Below, one piece after another: positions 49,232-62,960 of a DNA stretch of 64,000 bases (its first letter is position 1; each line of letters opens with the position of its first letter). Location of the stretch: contig JAWUZG010000056.1 in NCBI GenBank assembly GCA_036785705.1, positions 5,023,001 to 5,087,000 of the forward strand, read 5' to 3'. A model generated the notes under the pieces. The model had not been told where the DNA came from, ran no database searches, and was given only the letters and a program-made list of their open reading frames with translations. The translations under genes were made by a program, and so were the position numbers. The stretch is from Acanthornis magna. Lineage: Eukaryota > Chordata > Aves > Passeriformes > Acanthizidae.

Positions 49232-50683
49232 GCTCACAGCAATTTGGATTTCAAAGCTTATTTTCCTAATTACTTTATGTCTTGTTATAAGTAAAAAGTC
49301 CTCCTTCACTTACAGGAACTTGAACGAATTTACCTGCCTGCCAAAAGAGCAAGGCCAGACAGGGTGGGTGGGTGTTAACGAGAACAGGAACAGATTCCAA
49401 GGCTTCACAGAATATTTCAGCTTTCACTGCTTGTCTAGTTTTATTGTTGTTGTTGTTACTGTTGTTGCTTTCACGTTTTTTCTTTTTTTAAACAAATATA
49501 TGCACGCACAGGCTCCATTTATTTCTCTGCTATTAAACTGCCTGTGATTACACTGGGAATCATTAAGTACTTGTTACCGCTTTTACTAAATGATGTCTTG
49601 CCATCCTCACCATGCTTGTGCACCTCAGGTGATGTTACTGGCTGGTACTGAGTTCTCAATTATGTTTGGGGTTTTTGGCCCAGGACAAAAATATGAGCAA
49701 GTTCTTTCAGAAGTGAGGTGTTTAAAGCCTGTCACATTATTACCTGCTGCCTACAGAATCTCTTCCAATCTATAACTGACAAACTAAACATTATCTACTT
49801 TCCAGCTGCAGAGCTCATCAATTCCCCAGATTTTTTAAAAAGAGGTTTCATTTTATTTTTAGCTTAGAATTAAGGAAATCTATTTTAGAAGTACAGTAAA
49901 TTATCCACACAATGTAGTTACATGATCTGGGCTGTAAGGACAGAATTACAGCCTCAGGTGTAAGTTTTCCTAGCTGCAGAGTCTATGCTATGAACTGTTG
50001 AAAACTCCAGACCTAATCAGCAACTAACTTCTGCATGTTCTTAACTTCCTTTACTCTCTGAGGAATTCCTCTTAGATTTGAAGTTGTATGTGTCCTTCAA
50101 CATACTGCTGGATCAGGACAAGAGTCTCCAGCACTTTGTAGTGTGGTGGCCCTCAATATTTGTAACTCATGTCAAATTGTGTATGTGTTTTAAAGCAATA
50201 CGTATACATGTTGTTATTCAGAGCTGATAGTACATTCACAGATAAATCAAAGTATTCCTGAGCTGTTAAATTCAAATGCCATATACTTCTACTGTAGTGT
50301 ATGTCAGAATGAAGAAAAACAAAATACAGCAAGTAAGAGATTAGTTATCTTTTGAACTGCAATATAAAATGTGAAAAAGGAGATTTTACTTTTTTTCTCC
50401 TCTTTACTTAAAAAAGAAACTTCCTGTGCTTACAGCATTTACACCATGTACTCTTTTGTATTCTTTTCGTGTATTTTGTATGTCTGTGCTTTATTCCCAA
50501 TACATTCAGGTAAATAATATAGAGTTGCCATTTTTTTCAACCCTGTCACTGCAGCTCCATTTGATGTACATGGATTTGTGAAATCCTTTTTTAGATGTAC
50601 CATCTGCATGGATCCAACAAAACATTTTTCCAGTCCCTGCAGCTTTTTGTTACAGTTTTTAATCATGTATATAGTTATATGTT

Positions 50684-50729
50684 ATTAAAAAAGTAAAAGG
50701 ATATTTTCTATGAAGTTTTTTCCATTAAA
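50684..50729 (+). terminator. candidate distal poly(A) signals (two ATTAAA hexamers)
   Basis: ATTAAA occurs at 50684-50689 and 50724-50729, the first after a T-rich stretch (50400-50660). ATTAAA is the commonest variant signal. Use would give a 3' UTR of about 2.1 kb. This is an inference from sequence only. Confidence 0.3.
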
Positions 50730-50735
50730 AAGGTT

Positions 50736-53700
50736 TAGAGAAAGACTTTAGACTGTGAGACTCCTTTATTGTTGACAGAGCTATAAAAATATTAAAAAAA
50801 ATATTTTCTTAGCAAAAGATCTGCTCTCACAGTAGCTTTATTTTCATTTGCAAAAGTGAATGAAGTAAAAGGCCAATTACATTTTCTGGAATATTATTGC
50901 AGCTGTATGAAAACACTTGTGAATTGCAGATCTAGGTCATAGTCAAAGTTCATCCTCACCCTTATGGTCATAAAGTTTAGCTATTGGGGCAGGTCTGAAG
51001 TCATCAAAACCAGTGGGGCACCCTTGCAAACTGCTGCATCACAGCTTGATTTTTGGATAATGTTTTAAAAAATCATGATGCTTTTTCTTTTGCTAGTCGA
51101 TGTTTCACAGAGATTATTAAATTAACACTCAGATCTTTTACGGAGTGATAGTCTACTTATCTTTGATTTCAAATGCTGAAATGGGACAAGGACAGACTGA
51201 ATTCCCATGGCCAGGTACTATACAACTCTCCCTCAAGCAATGCCTTTATTCCAATTCCTTTTTGAAATGGTGCCTTTTTAGATAAAGTAACTCCTCAGTT
51301 AATATGGCCAAGCTACTTCATTGTATGGCAAGCAATGGTCATGCCTCTGTGTCACAGAATAATACTGTTGTTTTAATCAGCACTCGACAGTTAATCACAA
51401 TAAAGTAACTTGACTAGAATAGATGGGATAAAAGAGAATAAAACTGTATAATGGGAGGGAAATTGCATTCACAGGAAGGAGTACTGTTCCTGAAAGTCTG
51501 GGATATCAGGTATATGTTAAGCAGAGTATCATTTCTATTTAACTAGTGGCATGGACAACTCTGTCATGAGACTTTGGGTGGACAGTTAGCACTTTCCATA
51601 TTCCCTGTCTCTCTGACCTACTTGCAACCTGTCTCACCACTCCAGGCAGTCACACGGGCACAGCAATGGAGACCTTATCTGAACGCAAAACAAAGGAAGG
51701 AAGGTTGTTCTGGAAGCCACTGAAAACAAGGAGTGTTGTTTTCTAGTGAAATGAGCAAAATTTAGTCCATAGTAAATAAGCACTCTGTGGAGCTCCAGCC
51801 AGTGAAAGTGAATGTATCAATAAAAGAGTGTAGTAATTCACACATTTACTGGTGCCTTGTTACACAGAATGCTTTTTCTCTCCACAGAGGCCAGGATAAA
51901 AAATCTTGCCTTGCTTATGCAGTGGCACTGTGTGTCACAGTACCCTTGTATTTCTCAGCTCTGTCCTGGAAAAAGAGAACCAGAATAACACTGAATTCAG
52001 GGCACCAGTTGAGCTAGAGAGGAAGTCAAAGACAAGCAATATACTGTACTTTTTACTTATGACTCTGCATGGCTACACCTAGAGCTCTGGGGAGTTACAC
52101 TTCCCACCTTACATTTGCATCCATACGTCTCCATTTACTGCATGCTAAGTCCATCAACACAGGAAGTTATTTTTCTCATAACAACTTCATACCACAATGA
52201 CTGATATTCACAGTGCTATATCTATCAGGAAGCAGGAAAAGCCTCTGTGGCTATTAGATGCCATCAGCATTCCCAACCCATTCAAACAGATTTCTCTCAG
52301 CGCATTAGCCTACAGCTGCATAAAACGCATCTTCCCCCCTCGTCCTCGTTAAAAACAGAGTCTATAATTCTTTCTGTATCTTCACTGTATCTTCTGTGTC
52401 CACTGACAGTGCACAGGTACCAGGGAACTGTGTGTGGCTCTGCCAGAAAGCTCAGGAACTCCTGAAGCAAGTAGGGGACTTTAGCATGAAGTTGGGCCAT
52501 TTATAAGGATAGATTAGTCTAAAGTGAGAGTAGTGGTATAATTTCACATGACTAAAGTATGGCTAGAATATGCTACTACTAAGGCTTGTGTTCCCACTTT
52601 CCGCTTCCACAGAGCACAGTGCGGAGTGCTGGGATGCTGGTTTCAATAAGCACTTTCCTAATTTTTCTCAGAGGACCGGAACTGACACACTGGAATTCAA
52701 GGTTAACACAAGTAACAGATGATTACAGCTGGCTGCAGCACAAGTTCAGGCATTTCAGTGGTGCAGAGCAGGTTAAGTTTTCTGTGTAGCCACAGCTGCT
52801 ACACTGGGCAGTGCTCAGCACCAATTGCCTTAGTTATCTGCGCCTTAGGCCTAGAGGCTGCACATACACACAGGACTGAGAATCTATTCCAAAGACAGTG
52901 AGTAGAGGCACAAGGCTGACTTGCTTCTTGGTGCAACAGGGGTAAGTCACCAGAGCTGTTGCAATATGTCCCTACCTAAGTCCCTTTGCTTATTCTTAGA
53001 GAGGGGGAAAAAGCACATCTTCATGCCCCTGGTTGCTAAGAGTGGTTGATTCTGAAACAGCTCGGCCAGCTGAGTTTACACACTGAACCCTCACTAAAAG
53101 CCAAGTCATCTCACTAGAGCAGGCATTCTAGAGCTCAGTTGCGCCATAAAGACCACAACTATTTTTTTCTGGTATCATAAATTTAAATCCACTCAAGCTA
53201 GTACTGAAGAGAGCCTGCACCTACAATCCACTGCTTCTCCATGGGTGAGCATTTGCACTGTTACTTTTCATGGGTTTCACCAAATGACAGAGTCTGTCTT
53301 GTACTGTGCACAGCACATGTATTTTTGGCTGTGCCTGCAGTGCCAGGAAGCACTCCAGGGAACACTGTTGTTCACCTGATTTCATGTGAAATTTATAAGT
53401 ACATTATGGAGGGCCTGAAGTCTCCAGTGCCCAGGAAGGCTGGGATATCTGCTGGGACAATTTGCCTTAAGGATCAACTGAGTCTACATTACTGATATGC
53501 TCCCCAGTGCATTACTGTAACCATTCCTTGTATTATCATTTAATCCTAGTACCGAACATCAAATCCTGCAATTCCAGGTTGCTTTCAAGTTGTTTTTATC
53601 TGCCTGGATTCTCCTGATGAGACACACTACATAAACCCAGATTGTGCAACAGCAATAGACTGTAAGAAAAGCTCCAGCTGCAGAGGTTGCCAAGGAGGCT

Positions 53701-56700
53701 GCGCACACAGCAGGCTGGAGTAACCCAAAAGGGTGCTTGTGAAATGTTTGTGCTGCTGGCAGGCAGCACATTGCCAGGACAGATCACACATCATGCATTT
53801 GCACATCAAATGAAGCTGCACTGGTCTGAGAGCATGGGAAAGGCCTGTCTTGAACGGCATGTGTCCTACTTCCTAAACATGTATATTTTACACTTTACAC
53901 TTGGTTATTTGGCCAGATTGAAAGTACCGCAAGTTCCCCAAAGCTTGTCGTTTTGCCTTTGAAGTAGAACTGTTTGGATAATGTTTCCTTTGGCAATTTA
54001 TCTATGTAACAAAGCAGGAACTTAACTGCATTGGCCTCTCAACAATCCACCGCTAGCTTTTGTCGAAGTCTTCATATGCTTGTGTATATGTGCTCTCACA
54101 GAATTTGATCATTTTTCATGACCTTCCTTAGCCTCTCTCCTTCTCCTTTACGGTTCCTCATGATGAGGCTGGTGCTCATACTAAATCACTTAATTTGGGG
54201 GGTTTTCCCTGCTCTGTGTATGCCTGAGTTCCCATTTCCTATAGCAGCATAATTAGCAAGATGTTTGTGTGCACCTTGCTCCTGCTGCCAAACAAAAAGA
54301 AAATGTGTTTCTACTGCTTGCCCTTGCAAACAAGTTTTAGCTCACGGTCCACTGCTTTTCCCTCTCTCCGTACTCTCAGTGTACCACGAGATGGGACACA
54401 GAGCAGGACCTCCAGAGAAGTTTCTGCTGTTTCCTGCTTTCCATCGGTCCGAAACCTCTCCCACAGTCTCTGGCACTTGACATCTAATCTCAAAGCCCAG
54501 TCAGCGCCTGGCAAGAGAGGCCCCCTTTTAGTTTTTGATTTTGAACATCACATTCAGGTTTCTGGGAAGGATGCTGAATGGAAAGATGCACTTTGCTCCC
54601 ACCAAGAAACTGCAGATTAGGGATTTTGGCTAAAGCATTCCCCTTGGATCTAATCGTCCACCACTAGGTCAGAACTCACAGCTTGTTATTCACCAGAGAC
54701 AATTCCAGGCTGTACAGCTATGGAAATTAAGCAGACAGACTCCATTCAAATCAAGTATTCCAAGAAGACCAGAAAAGTCACCAAATACTCTTCAGCCTTA
54801 TTCCTCCAGCATCATGTTCATACTTATTCTATTTTAAACACAACCTGGCTGTGAAATCAAGGAGAAAAACATTTTGTTGCCAAAGAAATGGGCATTGCCA
54901 GAGCTCCCATCTGTTGTTCCTGAGTAGCCTGGAGCTCCTCAGCAGTACCAGGAAAGCTCCCACAGCATGGTGCTGCATTGCCCCAGGGCTGCCTTACCAC
55001 AGGGGCTGCCATGTCTGGGGTAGGGGGGGAGGCTGCTGAGAGCACCGTGCCCCTTCTGTCCTGGCACGAAACTGAACTGGATCAAGGCCCTTTTTTGAAA
55101 ACCTCTCCCATGTTTCGCCACAGTGCACACTACACACCTTAAGCCACAGGAAGCCATTGGTATAGAGCTCCTTGGGACTGCTGAATTGGCCAGGTCTCCA
55201 ATCCCACCAATATATACAGAACCACCTACTCCCATAAATGAGACTGCAGTAAAACCCAGAGCAATTCCTACTCTGTCTTTGCTGCATCCCAGCCTCTCCA
55301 GCAGTCTTCCCCTTGCAGCATTTGCCCCGCAATGACAAACACATCCATGGGGAAAAATGCCCAGGAAATACCACTGGTAAAACAGACTTTTACAGGAGTT
55401 TCTTTAGGGACCGTCTGACACTCCACAATTCCCATTAGATTCCCTTTTGTGAGCCTTTCTGATGACACTATTTCAGATCACTCTAGTGGGAAAATGATGG
55501 TAGGCTCCAGCTACCCAATGCCTTTCAAAAAGACACAGAAAGATGTACATATCTCCTGCATCTGTAACAACTTCATAGTCAAGTCTCTGAGACAAATATT
55601 TTGAGTTAATTTCATATTCCATTATAGAGACATAAAAACTACAATGACAAAATTACTGCAGAAACTGCTTCTCAGTGTTCCAAATCACTTTACAGCTCTT
55701 TCCTATGAAAATACCAAACTTGTTTTCTTCCCCGTAGTGAACTGCATGTATATTATAGAAGGGTTGGTGCAATGCTCTGCTGAAAGACAGGGTTGCTGGT
55801 TGATTTCCATTGTAAAAACACATAGAGCATCCTGAGCTCTTTCTCAGGGTTTTGGCAAAGAGGCTCTTTTAACTAACTGTGCTCTTAGGTAGAACAGCAA
55901 CAAATGACTCAATGATTTGTTTTTACAATGTCCTCTCTGGGAAGACTAATTACCAGCTAACCTTCTAGCATGCAGTTTCAAACATGAAAAGAGTGGGGCC
56001 CCATTCCTTTTCAGGAAAAATTCATACTACAGACTGCAGAATCTGTTTGGGTGGGGGCATTTTGCTAAAAGTTTCTAAAAGCTCTAGGATTATGGGCTGG
56101 CCAAGAGATTTCATGATGCTTTTAGAATTTTGAAAAATTGAGTGGAAAAAATCCCACGCTTTCCTCAGTTTGTCTCTTTGGGGTAATAATACAGTCACTA
56201 AACCAAAGCCATTGGAAGTGCTGTTCTCAGCTGTTTTGCTGACAAAGCACAGAAGAGCAAAGGTAAATTTCATGCATTAATTGTGGAAGTTGTGTTCAGG
56301 AGCAAGAACCACATTGCACAAAATGTTGTGTTGAGCTGCCAGCAGATTCTGCCTGAGAAAGGAAATCAAACTGAAGGGCTTCTTTCAATTAGTCTTCGTT
56401 TCACACAAAGTTCCAGGACAAGAAACTTCTCTTCCTTATTATTCTTCCTATTGGACTTCTTTCTCTCTTCTTAATTCCTCTTCCTCTTGGAGTAAATGGT
56501 ACCTTTCTAAAGGTTTGGGCTGAGGCAAAGTCCTGAATGTGCATGTAGTCTCTCTGCTGGTGTTTTCTAGCTTTGCAATTAAACACGGGGAAAGCCAGGC
56601 AGTAGCTTCTCCCAGACTGTGTTACTGGGTAATTCAGACTGCAGAACCAAGGCAGCAAACATCCCTGAATTTTCTGGACTCAGGCAGAGGAGCCACTGCC

Positions 56701-57755
56701 ATCAGTCGCATGTGCACAAGCCTATCTTAACCATCCTAACCAGTCCAACACTCCTTTTCCCCAATTATAGTTATCAATCTTTACAGCAAATAATTTTGTA
56801 ATCTACTTTTACTGGGCAATTAAGCAGCAGCAAACATACTGTATGTTCAAAACTCATTGTTCAAACGTGTTTTATAACATTTAAAATAAAATTAAACTTG
56901 CTAGGTTTTTAAGTCTTTCCCTGCTTTGAATGTTATTAAAGCTCTGGAAGACAAGCTTAATTACTTTAGCTTGAGTTGCAAACCATCTCCCATTGCAACC
57001 ACAGGCAAATTAGTATCTGAGCAACTGTAGACGCTGCTGAGCAGAGAGAAAAATTGATAAACTAGGACAAAACTTACAGAGGGGAATGGGAGGTTTAAAG
57101 GGGTTTTCACTTCCTCTTTTCCCCACAGTCCTTAGCTCTCCTCGAACAGCCTCATGCCCCATTCCCAGTCATGCACTTGATCACACGTCCTGCACAGCTC
57201 CTCCTCTACAACTGTCCTTTAAGTGCAATTATTTTAGAAACTTAAATAAAAAGCTTTCTCTGCATATAGGAAATCTAGTTACATAAACCTCACACAATAT
57301 TCAGAATTTCCAGAATCCATATAAAATCCAAACCTATGCATTTGCTTTGGCTGCTTATTTATGTGAGGGATTTTCCAGAAGTTCAGACCTGGAAAGAGAC
57401 TTGTCCTCTCTTCATGAGTCTGCAGATATCATCACTTCCTATGGAATACATTTACAGCCCAAATAGGCTTTGGATGATCTACAAACCAAAGTTACAAGAA
57501 CTGTGGGAGTTCCAGTTACAAGGTAAGCACCCATTTTGAAACTGTTTTAATAAAATCAAGTTATTTCAGCTGCAATGTCCCTGCAGGGACAACAATATTT
57601 ACTTTCTTTTGCAACATCTTTGTCAATCCTCCTTCGTGGACAAAAAAAGGAAAGTCGTTAATTAATCACTTGATTATTTGTATGCAGTTGATCAAAACCA
57701 CATTCTCTACAAAGATCCTAGATTTGGTATAGGCCTTGAAGGTTTTAAAAGTAAG
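50736..57755. other. intergenic DNA, no gene seen
   Basis: After the probable 3' UTR I find only short unrelated open frames on both strands, AT-rich sequence and modestly GC-rich patches (around 54.95-55.1 kb). In mammals the next gene downstream of ALDH1A2 is POLR2M, in convergent orientation. I looked for its acidic C-terminus on the minus strand and did not see it. Confidence 0.7.
57576..57591. repeat. perfect 16-bp palindrome
   Basis: TGTCCCTGCAGGGACA is its own reverse complement with no spacer. It stands out in AT-rich surroundings. It could bind a dimeric factor, or be chance. Confidence 0.9.
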
Positions 57756-57893
57756 AAAATTATTATTATTATCATTTTACAGACAAGGAGGTGATTTGAA
57801 AAGAAATGGAGTAACTTATCCCAAGGTTACAGAGGACAATCTGCAGCAAAGGCTAGGCCTAACACAGATCTCCTGGCTCCTAGAACAGTGACC
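57756..57893 (-). mobile_element. MIR-type SINE relic, antisense
   Basis: The + strand reads ATTATTATTATC, CATTTTACAGACAAGGAGG, then GTAACTTATCCCAAGGTTAC, then AGATCTCCTGGCTCCTAGAA and CAGTGACC. These follow, in order, the reverse complement of the MIR consensus (CATTTTACAGATGAGGAAAC; TAACTTGCCCAAGGTCACAC; CTGGCTCCAGA). The central core is the best-preserved part. MIRs are old amniote-wide elements, so this copy predates birds. Confidence 0.8.
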
Positions 57894-58537
57894 TGCTTGG
57901 TACTGACTTATTGCTTATATTATTGCAAAGGAAAAATTAATACATGCAAACACATACACAGAGATGATGAGACTCTTGCAGAGGAATTCAGTTTGTCTAA
58001 AGATCTGCAGAAGTAGAATTTACACTTCTGACAAACTGAGCTGAGGAAAGCCCTTGAAATTCTTCAGAACTAATGATCTTTCAAGGCCTTGTGTAAGCAG
58101 GGTCTGATTTTCCTTGTTACACACAACCACACCAGCCATTCACTTCTACATAGTTAGACTCAGTGCAGGATCTCTCAGCTAATAAATAGTACCATCAGCT
58201 TTCAGCATGGCTTGACTGTAGACAAATGAGCTTTTCAGCACTTGTATCAGTTTACTGCAGTTTTGGTGTGTTGTTTCCTGCTCCTCCACAGCCAAGTGGC
58301 AAGTTTCATCTTGGATACACCTGTGATTTATTTGTTTGTTTGTTTCTTTATACACACACACAGGTTCAGGCTGCAGGTTTTTTATTCGGATGCACACAAT
58401 TCAATCCCTTGCATTCCCTTTCTCTCACCATTCCTACAAATGCTTCCCACAACAGAAGGTGAGTTTGCAGAGGACCTAAACACTGTTCATCCCTGCTGAG
58501 TTCACTGGGATCTGACTGTGTTCAGCACCTACAAAAA

Positions 58538-58664
58538 CCTAAGATTTACAGGTATTTGGGTATCTGTGAGGCATTAACTCAAGGAAGCAATTAGGGATCA
58601 GTTAGGGCTGTGCTTAACACCAATTAATTGCTGCCCGACTAAACATCTTTGAAAACCTGAGTCT
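58538..58664. mobile_element. palindromic MITE-like relic with degraded terminal inverted repeats
   Basis: The left end, CCTAAGATTTACAGGTATTTGGG (58538-58560), and the right end, CTAAACATCTTTGAAAACCT onward (58639-58664), are approximate reverse complements enclosing about 78 bp. Both resemble the ends of a palindromic element that I recall as common in reptile genomes (CAAAGGTATTTAG ... CTAAATACCTTTG). I cannot name the family, and the copy is heavily decayed. Confidence 0.4.
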
Positions 58665-61600
58665 AGAGATGGACCCCTACCTGAGATTCCTGACTTAGGG
58701 CCAGCCAGCACAGGCAGTGGCTTTCAGGTGAGAGTTCTCCTTTGAGGTGACCCTGTTTACTGGATCCTGCAGGACAGCAGTGGGAGATCAGACACACAGA
58801 ACAGGTGTCAGCACCTCCAGCACAGACATATCAACTTAGAGCAAGATTCATCTTGCCCAGGTTCCTAATTTGGGAATCTTATTTTAATCTCACCCTGATT
58901 AATTTAAATTATATTCAATGCTGCATGTTTTGAACTCACAGCTATTGATGACTGATGGCAAAGCTACATAACTATGTATGCGATGTGCTGGGTCACCGTC
59001 AGGGAGCCCTGATTAGAGCCTCTTACTAACTGCTGTTAAATCCTGAGGACTGAAAACACCAAGGGGCCAATAAACAACTGCACTGTAACACAGGTACATT
59101 AATGCTTTCAGAATGTAAACAATTAAAATTAAATAGAAAGTGCATGCTTTTAAGTAAAAAACCCTATAATTTTAGAAAAACATACACAGAGAAAAAACAC
59201 ATAAACAGAAACTAGTAGAAGTTCATTCTCAGTTCTTGACAATCACCATCCTAAATGCTAATGATTTTATAAACTGATTAGATAATTCATGTCGATACAC
59301 TTTTTCTTAAACTCTTGCCACTTCGTTATTTTGGTTCCCTATGCACCTAAGAATTTACATAGTGTTATTTATGCAGGCCTGTATGTGATTTTCCTCTACT
59401 CTTTTATTACTAGTCTTGGTACTCTTTTTTGCTGTCTAATACAGAACAACAGCATATAGTCCCAGTAGCTCCTTGCTCTAAGCTCCTGGTATTTTCTTTT
59501 TATAGAGCAATTACAGCGCAATACCCTCCTAGAAGGTACCAAGTACTACAGACAATTCAGCTGCCTTCCCAACTACAATAATATGCTCAAGCCAGTGCAA
59601 ACAAGTGATGCAATGCAAGCTATGTTCTTCCCAAGGGTGGAGAGCATTCCCCAACCACACTCTCAACTTGTTTCTTCCCAGGGAGAATAACTTGTAAGGT
59701 CACTTTTGAACCCTTACTTCCCATGGGGTGGCCACAGTCCACCCAGCAGAGCTAAGAGAGAAGAAAATTAACCTTTGAACTATCCTTGCTCATATACAGT
59801 GTACATGAACTAGCAAACAGCAATGCATAACACTAATTAATTGCAACTTCTCTTGCAAGGATTGAAAGATTCTCCTAAATAACCTGAAAGGGCACATAAC
59901 TATTAACAAATTCTTGCGACTTTATTTGGAAACTTGAATCAGATGGAAACATCTAAGCCTAGTATAAATTACAAATGCACAGCCTCAATTATATTCTGAA
60001 TGTTTCTATAAGAGTTGTTGGTGATTTCCATACAAATCTATCATTCAGAAAATGTTTTAACAATTTAACATTAAAAGAAAAACAACACACTCTAAATAGA
60101 TTGCTACTTCATACTGTTTGCTGTTTAAAGCACTGTGGAAATAGAGAACACTAAAATAATATTAATTAGTGTAACAGGGATTGATGGGATTAGTACTATA
60201 ACAATTCTTTAGTTATTAATCAGGTTTCTTTATATGACCATCATTGTTTGATCACTTAAAATCGACATCTGTTATGCTGATGAATATAAATAGCATTTTT
60301 TATTATGACTTTATTCTTTAGGCAGCCAAAATATGTATCTCTGAATTGGCCCCTACTGGCATTTGGACTTCTGGCAGTTTTTCAAATATATAACTAGACA
60401 GTAGCAGAAAAGCATGTAAAAGAAGATATACAGTCAGATGCATTAAGAAATACTTTGACTTTTACAAAGTGTTGAACATCTCTGAACTCTCATCAAGGCT
60501 TAATACCCAAGTACACCTGTTGTCCTGTTCATTCCCCGGCTTCATTCCCATTCAGAGTATGTTTCACAGTTCAGTGCACCAGACAATTTTTTCTTGTCAT
60601 GACAGTCTCAATTCAGCTGACTCTGGTTAGAAATCTCTTCTTATGGCAAACCATCCCATTCCCCACATCAAAGAATGGTGATAAGCAACCAGACTTCTTA
60701 AAGGCCAGACCAATATTATTTCAATCTTTTCAGATATTACTAGCCTGTAACATAGAATGGAACACTTCAATATCGGCCCTTTGCAATTCAATCAATATTC
60801 TTACCTACCAGTCTAAAGAACCTCAAAAAACTCATCACCTTTTGCCTTAAATGCGTACTGATATATGTAAGAAAAAAAATCCAAACCAGGAAATATCATT
60901 GCACATGGGAATGGACATGAGAACACACACACAACAGATGCTCGTTACTCTGTACTGGGAGGTTCTCAGCCTGTGCAAGGGCTGGAATAGTCTGCAGGGA
61001 AACTCTCATACCACCTACCAAACACTACTGCTGTGAAATTTTCTATCTTCTTTCAAGCAGATAAACAGCTTCTGGAGTGTTATAAAGGGCCACGCTTAGG
61101 CCAGTTTGGACTGGATTGGACTGAAATTGTGCATCAACCACATACAATAAATAAAAGTTTTCTTGCACCGGGTAATGTGACCTACTAAAAATGTAGTCTT
61201 CATACCCATAGCACTACATAGCATCTAAAAGAATTATGAACCAAAGGTTTGACCTTCCAGCAGGTAACATCTGTTGTCCCAGTGATGAGTTCCACAACAA
61301 ATAAGTGCATAACACTAAAGATAACATGTGACATTGGTAAAGAAAAACAAAGCAAAACAAAACAAACATGGGAGGGAGAAAAGACAAGAAAAGACATCAC
61401 ATTTTTCTGAGCAGGGCAGAACAAATGTTTGACTGAAAAGCTTCAGGTCCGGCTGGGAGAAGGCCAAGACTAATTTAACCTTTGGTCAAATGGTTGGGAG
61501 TTAGCTAGTTTCCTTTTTCCTCTTACATCACTCCCAGAGATTTCGACAAAAATAATATGGCCCCGATTACATGACATTACAGGCTCTCATAATGCACTGG

Positions 61601-61999
61601 GGAGGATAGTGTTGAAACCCCTCAGAGACAAATTAATCCCAGCAAAGCAACAGCTGTAAAATTGCTATAAAGAGGGAAAACAACTACAATGTTTGCATTA
61701 TGTACTTACATTATTTTAATATAACTTATTAAGGGGATTAGATTATTGGACTTTTTAATAGGTCTAACAGCTTTGTATCATCATGAAAACATCAGTTGTC
61801 AGGTTGCACATAGTTGCCATTAAGGCATTTAACCACTCAGTACATTCCTTCAAAAAGCTAAAGCAGACCCAGATATAAGATGATTTCTCTTGCTTTCAGA
61901 AAATGTATGCAGTCAGAGAATACATGTTCTACAGGGTTTTTTTGAACATGCTGGAAGGGATCACCACTGCTGTCACTGTGTACCTCCTAGAGCGCCTGT

Positions 62000-62960
62000 G
62001 AGTGCTCAGGTGTCAGGCACCTGCTCAGCTCACCCGCCCCAGGATGCTGCTGCAGCCGTGGCACTTCCAAATCAAGAATTCCCCAGCTGAGGCAAACACA
62101 ACCCTCCCATCCTGCTCTCCAGTTACTCTATACACATCCCCCTTTTCTTGTACTCTTAAACGTGTTATCAAACACGTGCTGTTCTCCCCTGCTATAAAAC
62201 AACTCTGCTTGTAGCCCACACACTTATTTTGGAAGAAGACAAACTAACCTAAAGGCAGATTCCAGTTTAAGCTCCTTCTCTGTAGCCAACCCACACACCC
62301 CTCCCAGGTTTCAGGGGCTGCCACCCATGTGCTGCCAGCCAGAGAAAGATCAGCTACCTGTGCCCAGCCTGGTAGAACCCCTGCTCTGTCACAGCAGCCA
62401 CCCCCGAGGCCACATGGGCTCCAGGCCAACTAAGGGGCCTGGAGAGCTGCAAAGTGGTTGTTTCAGTTGGGCCAGACTGCAAAGGGTGTGCTGACCCCTC
62501 ACCATGTTCCTCCCCACCCATGCCTCCTGCCCCACAGCACTGTGTCAGACCCCACACGTGAGCCCCACACACCACAGCAGCCTGGGCAGGGATGATGCTC
62601 CAGCACAGGCAGGACACAGGATGGGTCACAGACAGGTGCACCCGGGTCAGGTGTGGACACAGACAACGCATGGAGAGAAGCACTGCAAAGCCAAGCTGGC
62701 TGGAAGATGTCCCCAGCCACAACGCTGGGGCACTGCCTGGCACTGCCCCTCGTCCCCAGGGCCACAGGGGAAGGTGGTGGTCCAGCACTGTGGGCTCACC
62801 ACTCACACCCTCACCGTCAGTCGCACAACGAGCCCTTACCCATCCTTGTGCCCTCATTGTGGCAGCACAAACCCTGCCCTCCTCTCACAGCCTGCACAGA
62901 AGCTCTGCCCAAGCAGCAGAACAGTGCCCTTGTGGGAAAGACTTCAACAAAATCCATGGC
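62000..62960. other. GC-rich, CpG-poor patch
   Basis: The base composition changes sharply from AT-rich flanks to C/G-rich sequence with many CCC, CAGC and CCACA words. I count only about a dozen CpG in some 960 bp, far below random expectation, so it is not an unmethylated CpG island. It gives long open frames on both strands with no family resemblance. It may be an unrecognised old repeat or a methylated, CpG-decayed segment. Confidence 0.6.

Larger units (their letters stand above)
48611..50735 (+). other. ALDH1A2: probable ALDH1A2 3' UTR
   Basis: This AT-rich sequence follows the stop. No second gene starts here, and the mammalian gene has a 3' UTR of similar order. Possible poly(A) signals are AATAAA at 48687-48692, 48933-48938 and 49088-49093, and the ATTAAA variant at 50684-50689 and 50724-50729. 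I cannot tell which is used, so the right boundary is a guess. A 146-codon open frame at 49107-49547 overlaps the hairpin and looks like chance. Confidence 0.5.

Noticed and set aside
49107..49547. 146-codon open frame on the + strand
   Set aside because: It lies in the 3' UTR, overlaps the hairpin, ends in low-complexity Val/Phe-rich sequence from GTT repeats and resembles no family.
62354..62857. 167-codon open frame on the minus strand
   Set aside because: The GC-rich patch has few stop codons on either strand; overlapping frames on the + strand are almost as long, and none shows domain-like sequence.
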